Shown here piece after piece: positions 8,884-17,261 of a stretch of DNA of 36,143 nucleotides. The DNA comes from an uncultured Bacillus sp. GTDB lineage: Bacteria; Bacillota; Bacilli; Bacillales_B; DSM-18226. The position numbers were made by a program, and so were the translations under genes. The notes under the pieces were generated by a model, which was given only the letters and a program-made list of their open reading frames with translations, was not told the origin of the DNA and searched no databases. Positions within the stretch are counted from its first letter, which is position 1. The number at the start of each line of letters is the position of its first letter. The stretch covers positions 1 through 36,143 of the forward strand of contig NZ_CAMLDX010000029.1 of the NCBI RefSeq assembly GCF_946478885.1, read 5' to 3'.

Positions 8884-8974
8884 AAAAAGACTCCCTCACT
8901 TTTCCACCCAATGCCTCCTATTATAAATGTATAAACATCTGACATCGGAGTATGTTCTGCTAGTGAGACAGTCT
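8884..8974 (-). terminator. Probable recA terminator with long loop
   Basis: The arms AGACTGTCTCACT and AGTGAGGGAGTCT (8962-8974 and 8888-8900 as read on the minus strand) pair except for two central positions and enclose 61 bases. TTTTTATT follows on the minus strand. The architecture recalls the interspersed repeats described elsewhere in this window, but the interior is not clearly related to them. Confidence 0.5.
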
Positions 8975-8982
8975 CTTCATTT

Positions 8983-10035
8983 TTATTTATCCATTAAATT
9001 AAGTTCATCCTGAAGGTTATCTTCTCCCTTAGAACTGGCCTTTTCTTCGCCGTCAAGACCATAATGATTGCGGACTTGCTGTTGGATTTCCTGAAGGAGT
9101 GCAGGATGTTCTTTCAAATACAATTTTGCATTTTCTCTGCCCTGTCCAACCCGCTCATTATTATAGGAATACCATGAACCGCTCTTTTGAACGACATCCA
9201 ATTCTGACCCGATATCAATAATTTCTCCCTCTTTTGAAATCCCTTCACCGTACATAATATCTACTTCTGCCGTCCGGAATGGGGGAGCTACCTTGTTCTT
9301 CACAACCTTGATTTTCGTTTTATTACCAACCATTTCGCTACCCTGTTTAATGCTTTCCGCACGCCTTACTTCAAGACGGATGGATGCATAGAACTTTAAC
9401 GCGCGACCGCCTGGAGTTGTCTCGGGATTCCCGAACATTACACCGACTTTTTCACGAATTTGATTGATAAAAATCGTAATCGTTTTTGACTTATTAATGG
9501 CACCGGAAAGCTTGCGAAGTGCCTGGGACATTAGACGTGCCTGCAGGCCGACATGAGAATCGCCCATCTCGCCTTCTATTTCAGCCTTCGGTACGAGTGC
9601 AGCAACCGAGTCGATGACAATGATGTCAATGGCACCGCTTCTTACAAGGGCTTCAGCTATTTCAAGGCCTTGTTCCCCTGTATCCGGCTGAGATAGCAAT
9701 AATTCATCAATATTGACTCCGAGCTTTTGTGCATATTCCGGATCAAGCGCATGTTCAGCGTCGATAAATGCTGCCTGACCACCCTGTGCCTGTACTTCTG
9801 CAATGGCATGAAGCGCTACAGTTGTTTTACCAGAACTTTCTGGTCCGTATATTTCAACAACACGTCCCCTCGGATATCCTCCAACTCCAAGGGCAATATC
9901 AAGCGCCAAGGACCCGCTCGGAACAGTTGAAATTTTCTGTTCTGCCTGTTCACCGAGTTTCATAATGGAACCTTTGCCAAACTGCTTTTCTATTTGTTTT
10001 AATGCCTGTTCAAGGGCTGCCTGACGTTCATTCAC
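8983..10035 (-). CDS. recA: RecA recombinase
   Basis: RecA forms ATP-dependent filaments on single-stranded DNA for recombination, repair and SOS induction. With a GTG start at 10035 the protein is 350 residues and begins [20 protein letters not shown], aligning with the family. Visible motifs are Walker [10 protein letters not shown] (64-72), loop L1 ([20 protein letters not shown]), loop L2 ([20 protein letters not shown]) and an acidic C-terminus. The GTG is chosen because AAAGGAGG lies 10 bases before it; a frame open further upstream (to 10098) would translate the leader and add 21 residues unlike any RecA. A LexA box and promoter lie at 10110-10161. Confidence 0.98.
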   Translation of the reverse strand: MNERQAALEQALKQIEKQFGKGSIMKLGEQAEQKISTVPSGSLALDIALGVGGYPRGRVVEIYGPESSGKTTVALHAIAEVQAQGGQAAFIDAEHALDPEYAQKLGVNIDELLLSQPDTGEQGLEIAEALVRSGAIDIIVIDSVAALVPKAEIEGEMGDSHVGLQARLMSQALRKLSGAINKSKTITIFINQIREKVGVMFGNPETTPGGRALKFYASIRLEVRRAESIKQGSEMVGNKTKIKVVKNKVAPPFRTAEVDIMYGEGISKEGEIIDIGSELDVVQKSGSWYSYNNERVGQGRENAKLYLKEHPALLQEIQQQVRNHYGLDGEEKASSKGEDNLQDELNLMDK

Positions 10036-10109
10036 TATTATATATCCTCCTTTATCATGGACCGAAATAGTATCGTAATTAGCGGTTATTTGTCTCAAAA
10101 TCTAATATA

Positions 10110-10138
10110 ACTATATCTTTTTTTTCTCTATTTGTCTA
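10110..10138 (-). promoter_or_regulatory. Predicted sigma-A promoter of recA
   Basis: On the minus strand, -35 TAGACA (10133-10138), a 17-base spacer and -10 TATAGT (10110-10115) each differ from consensus at one position. The LexA box is 9 bases upstream of the -35. Confidence 0.6.
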
Positions 10139-10147
10139 TCAAAAAAA

Positions 10148-10161
10148 CGAACGTTTATTCG
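10148..10161 (-). promoter_or_regulatory. LexA (DinR) SOS box of recA
   Basis: The minus strand reads CGAATAAACGTTCG, which fits the Bacillus SOS consensus CGAACRNRYGTTYG with one mismatch (T for C at position 5). It is placed just upstream of the predicted recA -35, as expected for LexA-repressed recA. Confidence 0.8.
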
Positions 10162-10272
10162 TTATTTTTCACAGCCAGCATAATTGAAAAATCATAAATT
10201 CAAGTTGAAAGTTCATTTTTATGACCTTGTTCGCCCCTGAAAATTCATTTTAGCCACTTTTTAAATTTGATC

Positions 10273-10323
10273 AAAAAAGGCCTGCTCAAACTGAAGGAAG
10301 ACACCTCCACTATGAGACAGCCT
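10273..10323 (-). terminator. Imperfect hairpin terminator of cinA
   Basis: On the minus strand AGGCTGTCTCATA pairs imperfectly with TTTGAGCAGGCCT, enclosing a smaller GGAGG/CTTCC hairpin, and a run of six T follows. The left arm resembles the AGGCTGTCCCA end of the interspersed repeats, so this may be a shortened relative. Confidence 0.6.
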
Positions 10324-10337
10324 CTAGGACCAAACTT

Positions 10338-11576
10338 TTATTTTCTCAGACTTTTTAATAAGTAATAACAGCCGTATTTCACTGAACGTTTCCGAATTGA
10401 CGTACGGTTTCCGCTCAAATTCAGCTTTTCTACTCTCGTAGGCTGCCCTTTTATGGCAATGCCAAGATAAACCGTCCCTGCCGGTTTACCTTCTAAATCC
10501 TCAGGCCCAGCAACACCGGTAAAGCTGATTCCAATATCGGTCTTTATTAGCCTAGATACATTCTCAGCTAATTGCTGTGCACAGGAAGCACTGACTACCC
10601 CATCCGTATCGATGGTCTCCTGTTTGACATGCAGTACTTCATGTTTAACCTGTGGAGAATAGCAGACAACTCCGCCTATTAAGAGTGAGCTTGCACCCGG
10701 GACCGCAGTTAACTCCTTTTGAAACATACCTCCGGTTAGGCTTTCTGCTGCAGCAATCGTAAGTTGCTGCTCTTTTAAAAGCTTTGACAGTTCCTCCATT
10801 AGAGAAGTGTCATCATATCCGTATAAATATTCACCTACACGCTCAAAAATTTTTTCTTCTGTTTCCTCAATCAGCTTCATCGCAACATCAGCTGCTTGAT
10901 GCTTTGCAGTAATTCTTAATGCGACTTCACCTTCGGAGGCGAGCGGAGCAATTGTCGGGTTGGATTGAGCATCAATTAAATCATCAATTTTCATTTCAAG
11001 ATCTGATTCGCCAATTCCAAAAAACCTTAATACTTTGGAAATGATCCGATCCTGCAATTTCAGCCGCTCCATCAACAACGGACGGGCATAAGCTGTAAAC
11101 ATCGGTTCCATTTCCTTTGGCGGTCCCGGCAGAAGCATATATGTATGGTTTTGAACAGTAAAGATCATACCGGGAGCCATGCCGTGATCATTTTTTAAAA
11201 CCATTGATCCTTCAATCACCAACGCCTGTTTTCTGTTATTTTCCGTTGTCATGCGTCCGACACGCTGAAAATATTCATTAATATATTGAAGAGCGTCCTG
11301 ATCCATTACAAGCTTTCTGTCGACATGACGTGCCACTGTTTCTTTTGTTAAATCGTCTTTCGTAGGACCGAGGCCACCGGTAAAAATAATTAGATTTGAA
11401 CGGCTTTCAGCAATTTGAATGGCATGTTCCAATCTGGTAGCATTATCGCCGACAACAGTGTGATAATACATATTGATCCCCATATCAGCGAGGTGGCTTG
11501 ATAAAAATTGAGCATTTGTATTCACGATCTGTCCCAATAATAATTCGGATCCAACGGCAATGATCTCTGCATTCAT
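10338..11576 (-). CDS. cinA: CinA, competence/damage-inducible protein (NMN amidase family)
   Basis: CinA proteins join an N-terminal MoaB/COG1058-like domain, reported to hydrolyse ADP-ribose-type pyrophosphates, to a C-terminal PncC-type nicotinamide-mononucleotide deamidase domain, and are usually linked to recA. The 412 residues are full length. Motifs are [31 protein letters not shown] and [12 protein letters not shown] in the N-terminal half, then [20 protein letters not shown] and [20 protein letters not shown] in the C-terminal domain. The ATG at 11576 follows GGGGG at 6 bases. The gap to pgsA has no terminator, so pgsA-cinA are probably cotranscribed; recA has its own promoter. Confidence 0.95.
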   Translation of the reverse strand: MNAEIIAVGSELLLGQIVNTNAQFLSSHLADMGINMYYHTVVGDNATRLEHAIQIAESRSNLIIFTGGLGPTKDDLTKETVARHVDRKLVMDQDALQYINEYFQRVGRMTTENNRKQALVIEGSMVLKNDHGMAPGMIFTVQNHTYMLLPGPPKEMEPMFTAYARPLLMERLKLQDRIISKVLRFFGIGESDLEMKIDDLIDAQSNPTIAPLASEGEVALRITAKHQAADVAMKLIEETEEKIFERVGEYLYGYDDTSLMEELSKLLKEQQLTIAAAESLTGGMFQKELTAVPGASSLLIGGVVCYSPQVKHEVLHVKQETIDTDGVVSASCAQQLAENVSRLIKTDIGISFTGVAGPEDLEGKPAGTVYLGIAIKGQPTRVEKLNLSGNRTSIRKRSVKYGCYYLLKSLRK

Positions 11577-11645
11577 TCACATCCCCCTTTTCCTGTTTAA
11601 TCATTTATTGTACTTGCGTGATTTGAAAACAATATCCCGCTCTGC

Positions 11646-12224
11646 TTATTTGGAATGAATAAATGGTTCTTTATTTTTAATGAAATAATCCACTCCGGAC
11701 CACACAGTAAAGAACAAGGCAACCCACAAGGCTATTCTATCAAATGGAATAGATATCATTTCAAATAAAATATTGTGCAGCAACAAGGCGGAAATAGCGA
11801 CAATTTGCGTCCAGGTCTTGATTTTCCCCAGCATATTCGCTGCAACCACTTCTCCCTGCCCGGCTAATACAAGGCGCAATCCAGTAACCGCAAATTCACG
11901 GCTGATGATAACAATAACGATCCATGATGCTGCCATATCTAGATCGACTAGGACAATCAGGGCAGCAGAAACTAACAGCTTATCAGCAAGAGGATCTAAA
12001 AATTTTCCTAGATTTGTGACTAAATTGTATTTTCTTGCATAATGGCCGTCAATCCAATCGGTACAGGAAGCGATAATAAAAATAATTGCACCAACTAAGT
12101 GAGTAACCGGCATCTCAGCACCTAAAATGGTAATCTCGCCCCAAGAAAATGGAACAAGCATAATAATAAGAAAAACAGGTATTAACAAAATGCGTGAAAT
12201 TGTGATCTTATTTGGTATATTCAA
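11646..12224 (-). CDS. pgsA: PgsA, CDP-diacylglycerol-glycerol-3-phosphate 3-phosphatidyltransferase
   Basis: This membrane enzyme makes phosphatidylglycerophosphate, the first committed step to phosphatidylglycerol and cardiolipin. The complete CDP-alcohol phosphotransferase motif DGxxARx8GxxxDxxxD is seen as D59-G60-HY-A63-R64-x8-G73-KFL-D77-PLA-D81. Several hydrophobic helices follow. I choose the TTG at 12224 (protein begins (M)NIPNKITISRILLIPVF, 192 residues) because GGGGG lies 8 bases before it and because the family starts there; an ATG at 12239 would overlap that ribosome binding site. An unusual, structured leader precedes the gene (12240-12510). Confidence 0.95.
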   Translation of the reverse strand: MNIPNKITISRILLIPVFLIIMLVPFSWGEITILGAEMPVTHLVGAIIFIIASCTDWIDGHYARKYNLVTNLGKFLDPLADKLLVSAALIVLVDLDMAASWIVIVIISREFAVTGLRLVLAGQGEVVAANMLGKIKTWTQIVAISALLLHNILFEMISIPFDRIALWVALFFTVWSGVDYFIKNKEPFIHSK

Positions 12225-12239
12225 TGCAATAACCCCCAT

Positions 12240-12510
12240 TAATAGAGAAACGGCAGTTCCTTGTCCAACAACGGGACTATCCAGGATATGCTAACAAACG
12301 GAACTCCTCCCCGCAAGGTGCAGCTAAAAGCTCTTGCTCTGGTAACGCCTGTCAGGCCCTGTGCAGCAGAAGATGGCAATGTCAGCCGATGTTGCACTCT
12401 TTCCTCTTGAGACTCGCGGAGCAAGGGAAGGAATAGGATAGTGATTTTCACGTGTCGTAGGCGAAATTCACCAAATGCTGGACGTTGGAGCCAGCCGTTC
12501 GTCCATATTC
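12240..12510 (-). other. Unassigned structured leader upstream of pgsA
   Basis: This ~270-base stretch lies between the rodZ terminator and the pgsA start, is visibly richer in G+C than its surroundings, and holds no recognisable gene. It contains several short helices: a three-way-junction shape at 12255-12305 (AGTTCC/GGAACT enclosing GTCC/GGAC and TATC/GATA hairpins); GCAAG/CTTGC at 12313-12337 enclosing AGCT/AGCT; a GCCTGTCAGGC hairpin at 12347-12357; and TGGACG/CGTCCA at 12479-12505. It matches no riboswitch, T-box, SRP, tmRNA, 6S or RNase P pattern that I know. It may be a cis-acting RNA, an independent small RNA, or decayed repeat DNA; I cannot decide. Confidence 0.35.
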
Positions 12511-12587
12511 AAAAATTTATCTTTTTGTTATGAAACTAAATAATTTTCGTAATCTATTTATCAAAATACCGAAATATTATGACGTGA

Positions 12588-12619
12588 AAAAATAGTCATC
12601 AAGTACGATGACTATTTTT
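12588..12619 (-). terminator. Terminator at the 3' end of rodZ
   Basis: A perfect 13-bp stem AAAAATAGTCATC/GATGACTATTTTT with a 6-base loop overlaps the rodZ stop codon; the A/T end provides the T tract on the minus strand. It separates rodZ from pgsA, so pgsA needs readthrough or its own promoter. Confidence 0.85.
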
Positions 12620-13556
12620 CCAATTCCGCTTTAACATAGTGGATCGCAATATCCTGTTTAACGACATCGGAAGGAGAAATGGCATAATCCAGTTTTTGAT
12701 CATTTACATAGATCTCTGTTGCCGCTGTATTACCTACAACAATAATGATATCCGTTTCCTGTGATAGATCAAATGTCTGACTGTTTGTTCCATCCTTTTT
12801 CAGCATACCTTGGAAGAATGAATAGCCTTTACCGTTTTTAACATTTACCCATGTCTCTCCAGTAGAAACCAGCTTTAGTTCAAATTTTTCAGCATTTTTT
12901 AGCTCATAAGCAGATTTGTCACCCTGTGACTGTGTTACAGCAAGCTCTTGCTTGACTTTAGTCTCATTGTCTTTCTTTGTATCTTCTTTCTTTGCATCGT
13001 TTGCTTCTTTAGCAGATTTAGTTTCCTTTTTGTCTACTGAAGTGTCTTTATCAGCATTTTCTTGAGATTTCTGTTGTTCTTCATTAGTTAAATCTTTAGA
13101 TTCTTCATAAATGACCTGCTCTTGATCATTTGGAGAGGGATCCCCTGCGGAATTCCCCGCATCCCTTTGTGCCATAAAATACCAGACGAAAGCAAACGCA
13201 CCAACAATAAAAATACCAATTAACAGCATTGGCAGAATATCTAAAACCTTCGAACTGGTTTCAGAAAATATTTTTCTTGATTGTACACGTGAAAGCTGAC
13301 CCGAGAGATCATCATTCGTTGTACTGGGTACTTCATTTTTAAACTCTTCAAAAAGAGCCTCTGGTTCTAATCCAACAGCTTCAGCATACTGCTTAATAAA
13401 TGCACGTACATAAAAATTCCCCGGCATTAAACTGTAATTGCCTTCCTCAATCCCTTGTAAGTAACGTTTTTGAATTTTAGTGATTGATTGTAAATCATCC
13501 AAACTTAAACCTTTTACAATACGCGCTTCTTTTAATCGTTTTCCTATTTCTGTCAC
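12612..13556 (-). CDS. rodZ: RodZ (YmfM), cell-shape protein
   Basis: RodZ links the MreB cytoskeleton to the cell-wall elongation machinery. In 314 residues there is an N-terminal helix-turn-helix domain of the HTH_25 type (~2-70, IGKRLKEARIVKGLSLDDLQ), a transmembrane helix near 105-127 (PMLLIGIFIVGAFAFVWYF), a long Lys/Glu/Asp-rich low-complexity linker outside the cell, and a C-terminal beta-rich DUF4115 domain (ETWVNVKNGKGYSFFQGMLK). The GTG at 13556 (VTEIGKRLKE) is preferred to a GTG three codons upstream because GGAAGG is 8 bases before it. ymfK ends ~20 bases upstream, so ymfK-rodZ form an operon. Confidence 0.92.
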   Translation of the reverse strand: MTEIGKRLKEARIVKGLSLDDLQSITKIQKRYLQGIEEGNYSLMPGNFYVRAFIKQYAEAVGLEPEALFEEFKNEVPSTTNDDLSGQLSRVQSRKIFSETSSKVLDILPMLLIGIFIVGAFAFVWYFMAQRDAGNSAGDPSPNDQEQVIYEESKDLTNEEQQKSQENADKDTSVDKKETKSAKEANDAKKEDTKKDNETKVKQELAVTQSQGDKSAYELKNAEKFELKLVSTGETWVNVKNGKGYSFFQGMLKKDGTNSQTFDLSQETDIIIVVGNTAATEIYVNDQKLDYAISPSDVVKQDIAIHYVKAELEK

Positions 13557-13576
13557 AAGTAACACCTTCCAACTAG

Positions 13577-14365
13577 CTAAATATCAAAACCACCAAAATC
13601 GGTTGAAAACATATCATTTTGTTCGATGATTTCATATGTAATTTCTTCATCATGATCATTGCGCAATTCAATTATATAATCAAAATCATCGATCGTATAT
13701 TCTGTATTCTGCACAAATATATCAGGGTGCTCCACTACCTTTACCGAAGGTAGCCTCATAATTTCTCTTATGAGCTGCCAGTGGCGCTCATTGGCCCTTC
13801 TGGTTGAAACAATCCCATCAAGTATAAACACGTTTTTCTCACTATACTCATCCTCAATAAGGTGATTTCGCATTGTTTGTTTAATGAGTGTAGAAGAAAC
13901 AAAAATCCATCTCTTATTTGCACAGACACTAGCTGCCACAATTGATTCCGTTTTACCGACTCTTGGCATTCCTCTAATTCCTATCAATTTGTGGCCTTCC
14001 TGCTTCATTAATTCTGCCATAAAATCAACTAAAACGCCAAGCTCAGCACGAACGAAGCGAAAGGTTTTACGATCATCAGCATCTCTGTAGATATAACGGC
14101 CATGTCTGACAGCTAGCCTGTCTAAAAGCTTAGGTTTCCTTAATTTCAATAAAGTAATGGTTTCCATTGTATTTAAGATCGATTTAAGCCGCATAATCTG
14201 CTTTTCATCGTTTGCTAAAATCAGCAAACCGCGGCGTCCTTCATCCACTCCATTAATCGTAATAATATTAATCGACATCATGCCTAATAATGAAGCAATA
14301 TCACCTAAAAGTCCAGGACGATTTGTCGTTATCTCATATTCTAAATACCATTCTTCCTTCTCCAT
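13577..14365 (-). CDS. ymfK: DUF3388 protein YmfK: ACT-like domain plus P-loop
   Basis: This is a conserved Bacillaceae protein of unknown function, 262 residues. Residues 5-75 look like an ACT-type ligand domain (LEYEITTNRPGLLGDIASLL, INIITINGVDEGRRGLLIL). From ~125 on there is a nucleoside-triphosphate-binding P-loop, GMPRVGKT at 132-139, followed by a Walker-B-like hydrophobic strand ending in Asp (NVFILDGIVSTRR). No transmembrane segment is seen. The combination suggests a ligand-sensing ATPase/GTPase or kinase-like protein, which is inference. It is immediately upstream of rodZ, suggesting a link with the envelope. The ATG at 14365 follows AGGAAGGG. Confidence 0.85.
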   Translation of the reverse strand: MEKEEWYLEYEITTNRPGLLGDIASLLGMMSINIITINGVDEGRRGLLILANDEKQIMRLKSILNTMETITLLKLRKPKLLDRLAVRHGRYIYRDADDRKTFRFVRAELGVLVDFMAELMKQEGHKLIGIRGMPRVGKTESIVAASVCANKRWIFVSSTLIKQTMRNHLIEDEYSEKNVFILDGIVSTRRANERHWQLIREIMRLPSVKVVEHPDIFVQNTEYTIDDFDYIIELRNDHDEEITYEIIEQNDMFSTDFGGFDI

Positions 14366-14405
14366 TTTTCCAACCCTTCCTGCCGCAATAAGTTGAAATA
14401 AATTT

Positions 14406-14433
14406 ATTATAATGGTTTTAACTATTTTAAAAC
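14406..14433 (-). promoter_or_regulatory. ymfK -10 box and adjoining palindrome (candidate operator)
   Basis: On the minus strand a consensus TATAAT (14406-14411) lies about 40 bases upstream of the ymfK start. Three bases further upstream is a perfect inverted repeat GTTTTAA-N5-TTAAAAC (14415-14433) filling the spacer and reaching the -35 region, where no good -35 box is seen. A poor -35 with a spacer palindrome suggests control by a bound regulator, but AT-rich chance repeats are possible. Confidence 0.4.
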
Positions 14434-14599
14434 TATGTATAAAAATAAAATGTAGTGTATGATTCCTTCAAAATCAATGATATCAATTTCTCCTAAACTC
14501 TATCATAAAGGATATTAGTGGAAGATGAAAGAAAAAAACGGGAATTCAAGGAGATTTCACTAAAATTAATGATTTTGTCTTCATTGGTTTAACCATATG

Positions 14600-14717
14600 A
14601 GGCTGTCCCATAAGATATCAGATATCTACAGTTTATCTCTATCCAGTGCCGATTTATGCAAAGCGACACCAGTTCCTGTTTTATTGCGCCTAACACCCTT
14701 TGCTTTTGGGACAGCTT
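14600..14717 (+). repeat. Interspersed intergenic repeat, copy 1
   Basis: A ~118-bp imperfect palindrome begins AGGCTGTCCCA and ends TTTTGGGACAGCTT. Internally it has TATCAGATATCTAC, TTATCTCTATCC, ATTTATGCAAAG and GCGCCTAACACCC, each with counterparts in the copies at 22392, 26107 (reverse) and 34251. It lies downstream of ymfJ and has no coding capacity. Confidence 0.8.
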
Positions 14718-14726
14718 CAAGTACAT

Positions 14727-14754
14727 AAAAAAGAGAGGCTGCCCCCCCTTTTTT
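14727..14754 (-). terminator. Terminator of ymfJ
   Basis: The arms AAAAAAGAGAGG (14727-14738) and CCCCCCTTTTTT (14743-14754) form a stem that, in the minus-strand RNA, is complete with G-U pairs. The T-rich 3' side supplies the tail on the minus strand. It lies directly behind the ymfJ stop. Confidence 0.75.
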
Positions 14755-14756
14755 GC

Positions 14757-15020
14757 TTAATGTGTTCCTGAACCGTTATTTTGCACTAATTTTACCATCA
14801 TGTTAGCAATGGCATGCTGCTCATCCTTGCTTGCTACAGACCATAAATCCGCTAACACTCGCTCCTGTTCATTTTTTGGATCTACTTTTTTTGCTAAGTA
14901 ATCTCCTACTTGATAAGCAAGATCGTTAATGGCTTCCTTTGCCCCTCCTTGATCTTCGAATTGATTCAGACGATCACCTAAAAAATCTTTCCATTGCTGC
15001 CAGTTTTCTAAAACAGACAT
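14757..15020 (-). CDS. ymfJ: DUF3243 protein (YmfJ)
   Basis: A small acidic helical protein of 87 residues belonging to the DUF3243 family, found at this locus in Bacillaceae. It reads MSVLENWQQWKDFLGDRLNQ at the start, contains a glycine-containing QFEDQGGAKEAI turn and a conserved YQVGDYLAKKVDP segment, and has no signal peptide or membrane helix. The function is unknown. The ATG at 15020 follows AAGGAGG. It sits downstream of ymfI with a 90-base gap. Confidence 0.9.
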   Translation of the reverse strand: MSVLENWQQWKDFLGDRLNQFEDQGGAKEAINDLAYQVGDYLAKKVDPKNEQERVLADLWSVASKDEQHAIANMMVKLVQNNGSGTH

Positions 15021-15111
15021 TTTAGAACCTCCTTCAAAATTAGTACATCGTTATTTTGCGAAGCAGAGGTTCAAAATATACACAAAAACATTTCTCTAAT
15101 TTGTTAATCGA

Positions 15112-15834
15112 TTATGTATACCAACCGCCATTGACCTTTAAGATTTCACCGGTAATATATTTCGATTTCTCAGAAAGCAAAAACGAAACGCTTTCCGCTA
15201 TATCCGCCGGTTCAGCCAATCTTCCCATCGGGATTTCGCTTTTAATCGTTTCAAGTTCTTCCTCTGAAAAATCGGCCATCATCGCTGTATTAACAGCTCC
15301 AGGAGCAATTCCATTGACACGGATGCCGTTCAGTGCAAGTTCTTTTGCCAATGCCTTTACAAAGGCAATCTGGGCACCCTTCGCCGTAGAATATATCACT
15401 TCACAGGCCGACCCGGTTTGCCCCCAAATCGAGGTGATGAATAGGATGTTCCCCTGCTGCAGTCTCAGCATCTTGGGAAGAAGCTCCTTCGTCAATAGAA
15501 TCGGCGAAGTAACATGCACAGCCATCATTGTATCAATGGTTTCTTGCTCTGTATCAACAAACAAGCTGTAGTGGCTGATACCGCTGTTATGGATAATAGC
15601 ATTGAGCGAAAATACACTATCAGCTAACTGTTTGCAGCCGTTAGGTGTTGATAAATCTGCCTGTATCGGTATATACTCCCCCTTATACTGCTGAAGAATG
15701 TCCAACAGCTCACAGATGGACTGTTCATTTTTATAATAATGTAAATATAGGGAAAAACCTTCGCTGGCTAATTTTTCCGCAATTGCACGGCCAATTCCGC
15801 CGCTCGCACCTGTTATAAGGGCAAAATTTTTCAA
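15112..15834 (-). CDS. ymfI: YmfI, SDR-family EF-P 5-aminopentanone reductase
   Basis: A short-chain dehydrogenase/reductase of 240 residues. In B. subtilis YmfI reduces the 5-aminopentanone group on a lysine of elongation factor P to 5-aminopentanol, which helps translation of polyproline stretches. NADP-binding GASGGIG is at 9-15, the NNAG-like HNSG near 82-85, the catalytic S135, Y148 and K152 (YSTAK) are intact, and PGAVNT and the C-terminal GGWYT fit the family. TTG at 15834 is preferred over GTG at 15843 because GGGGAAG lies 8 bases ahead of it; the GTG would have only 2 bases. The substrate assignment rests on locus conservation; other SDR substrates remain possible. Confidence 0.87.
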   Translation of the reverse strand: MKNFALITGASGGIGRAIAEKLASEGFSLYLHYYKNEQSICELLDILQQYKGEYIPIQADLSTPNGCKQLADSVFSLNAIIHNSGISHYSLFVDTEQETIDTMMAVHVTSPILLTKELLPKMLRLQQGNILFITSIWGQTGSACEVIYSTAKGAQIAFVKALAKELALNGIRVNGIAPGAVNTAMMADFSEEELETIKSEIPMGRLAEPADIAESVSFLLSEKSKYITGEILKVNGGWYT

Positions 15835-15974
15835 AACGATCACTTCCCCAGAAAAAAATACCCATTCATTTTTCTATTGTATCATCTTTTCCTGCCTCTA
15901 AATAGAGAAGCCCGCTGCCACCATTTATATAGGACGATGGCAACAGTCTGAATACTGCACTTTCCGAATCGTTA

Positions 15975-17261
15975 TTATTTAGGAACCACCTGACAAACCG
16001 TGAATCTTTCTTCAGCGATAAAATCTGCTGCGGTTTTTTTCACATCCTCCAGCGTAATTCGCTCAAGTGTAGGAACGACATCAAATAAATTCATTTCGTT
16101 AAAGGTATACCTTGTGAATTGATTGGCAATATATTCCGGTGAATTAACCGCACGGAGAAAGGCACCAATCTTTTTCTTTTTTGCCCGTTCCAAAGACTCA
16201 GGTGTAAAGAATGTCCCATTCTTCGCAGCCAATAGCATGTTCGCCAGTTTTTTCTCCAACTGATCCGGATCCTTTGTATCTCCGCCTATCATAGCAAAAC
16301 CAAAGCCCTGTTCCTGACTGTAATCATAGAAAAAGCTGTCATCAATGAGACCTGCTGAATACAATTGATCATAATTGTCAGAGCTCTTCCCGAATAATAA
16401 ATCTAAAATGATGTTTAACGTTAATTCGTATTTTTGCATTTCGGCCCCATTGATATTTGCACGGTTGGCCTTTATTCCAACGAGACATTTTGAGGTTTGC
16501 ACATTCATTTGCAAAACCTGCCCTTTTTTAGCTGCTTCAAGCGGTTCATTCGGGAACTGTCGTTTAATTTCCGGAGCATGATTGAAATGTTTCTTTGCTT
16601 GGTTCTCTCTAATCTGCTTCATGATAGTCTCAGGCTCAATTGGTCCGACAACAAATAACAGCATATTGCTTGGATGGTAAAATGTCCCATAGCATTCATA
16701 TAATAAATCCTTAGTAATGTAGGAAATGGAATCAATCGTTCCGGCAATATCAATCGACACAGGATGATTCTGGTATAAATTTTGAATCAGCCCATAATAG
16801 AGCCTCCAATCAGGATTATCATCATACATAGTGATTTCTTGTCCGATGATCCCTTTTTCTTTCTCTACAGTTTTTTCACTGAAGTATGGTTCTTGAACAA
16901 AATCCATTAAGGTTTCCAAATTTTGTTCTACATTTGTTGTACTAGAAAATAAATAAGCAGTCCGAGTAAAGGATGTGAAAGCGTTGGCAGATGCACCCTG
17001 TCGGCTGAATTGCTGAAAGACATCTCCGTCCTCCTTTTCAAACAGCTTATGTTCCAAAAAATGGGCAATTCCGTCTGGAACCTTGACATACTCCTGTTTT
17101 CCAAGTGGAACAAAATGATTGTCAACAGAGCCATATTTCGTGGTAAAGGTAGCAAATGTCTTATTAAATCCTTTTTTCGGTAAAATATATACTTTTAAGC
17201 CATTTTCAAGCTGCTCATGGAAAAGTTCTTCTTGTAGCTGATCAAATTCGATTTTTTCCAC
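15975..17261 (-). CDS. ymfH: YmfH, M16-family zinc peptidase (catalytic partner)
   Basis: A pitrilysin/processing-peptidase-type protein of 428 residues carrying the inverted zinc motif HFLEH (H67, E70, H71) and a downstream glutamate (E142 in GIIGQEITMYDDNP) that would complete the site, so it is predicted active. No signal peptide is seen, so it is cytosolic. The GTG start at 17261 shares one base with the ymfF TAG stop and is preceded by GGGAGG, indicating translational coupling. M16 enzymes often work as a catalytic plus a non-catalytic subunit, and the pair here fits that pattern. The biological substrate is unknown. Confidence 0.92.
   Translation of the reverse strand: MEKIEFDQLQEELFHEQLENGLKVYILPKKGFNKTFATFTTKYGSVDNHFVPLGKQEYVKVPDGIAHFLEHKLFEKEDGDVFQQFSRQGASANAFTSFTRTAYLFSSTTNVEQNLETLMDFVQEPYFSEKTVEKEKGIIGQEITMYDDNPDWRLYYGLIQNLYQNHPVSIDIAGTIDSISYITKDLLYECYGTFYHPSNMLLFVVGPIEPETIMKQIRENQAKKHFNHAPEIKRQFPNEPLEAAKKGQVLQMNVQTSKCLVGIKANRANINGAEMQKYELTLNIILDLLFGKSSDNYDQLYSAGLIDDSFFYDYSQEQGFGFAMIGGDTKDPDQLEKKLANMLLAAKNGTFFTPESLERAKKKKIGAFLRAVNSPEYIANQFTRYTFNEMNLFDVVPTLERITLEDVKKTAADFIAEERFTVCQVVPK

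Larger units (their letters stand above)
8661..8982. other. rny-recA intergenic region
   Basis: No gene is present. The right half holds the recA terminator structure and the middle holds the rny promoter (8786-8814). In B. subtilis I recall pbpX between recA and rny; there is no trace of it here. Confidence 0.7.
14366..14756. other. ymfK-ymfJ intergenic region
   Basis: No gene is present. Reading from the right it contains the ymfJ terminator (14727-14754), interspersed repeat copy 1 (14600-14717), an AT-rich stretch, and the ymfK promoter region with a palindrome (14406-14433). Confidence 0.7.

Noticed and set aside
12239..12451. A 70-codon open frame on the minus strand just upstream of pgsA
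   Set aside because: It has no ribosome binding site of quality, an atypical composition, no recognisable family, and lies in the structured leader whose helices explain the sequence better.
15056..15571. 171-codon plus-strand frame opposite ymfI
   Set aside because: It is antisense to a full-length SDR gene with intact catalytic residues and shows no family features.
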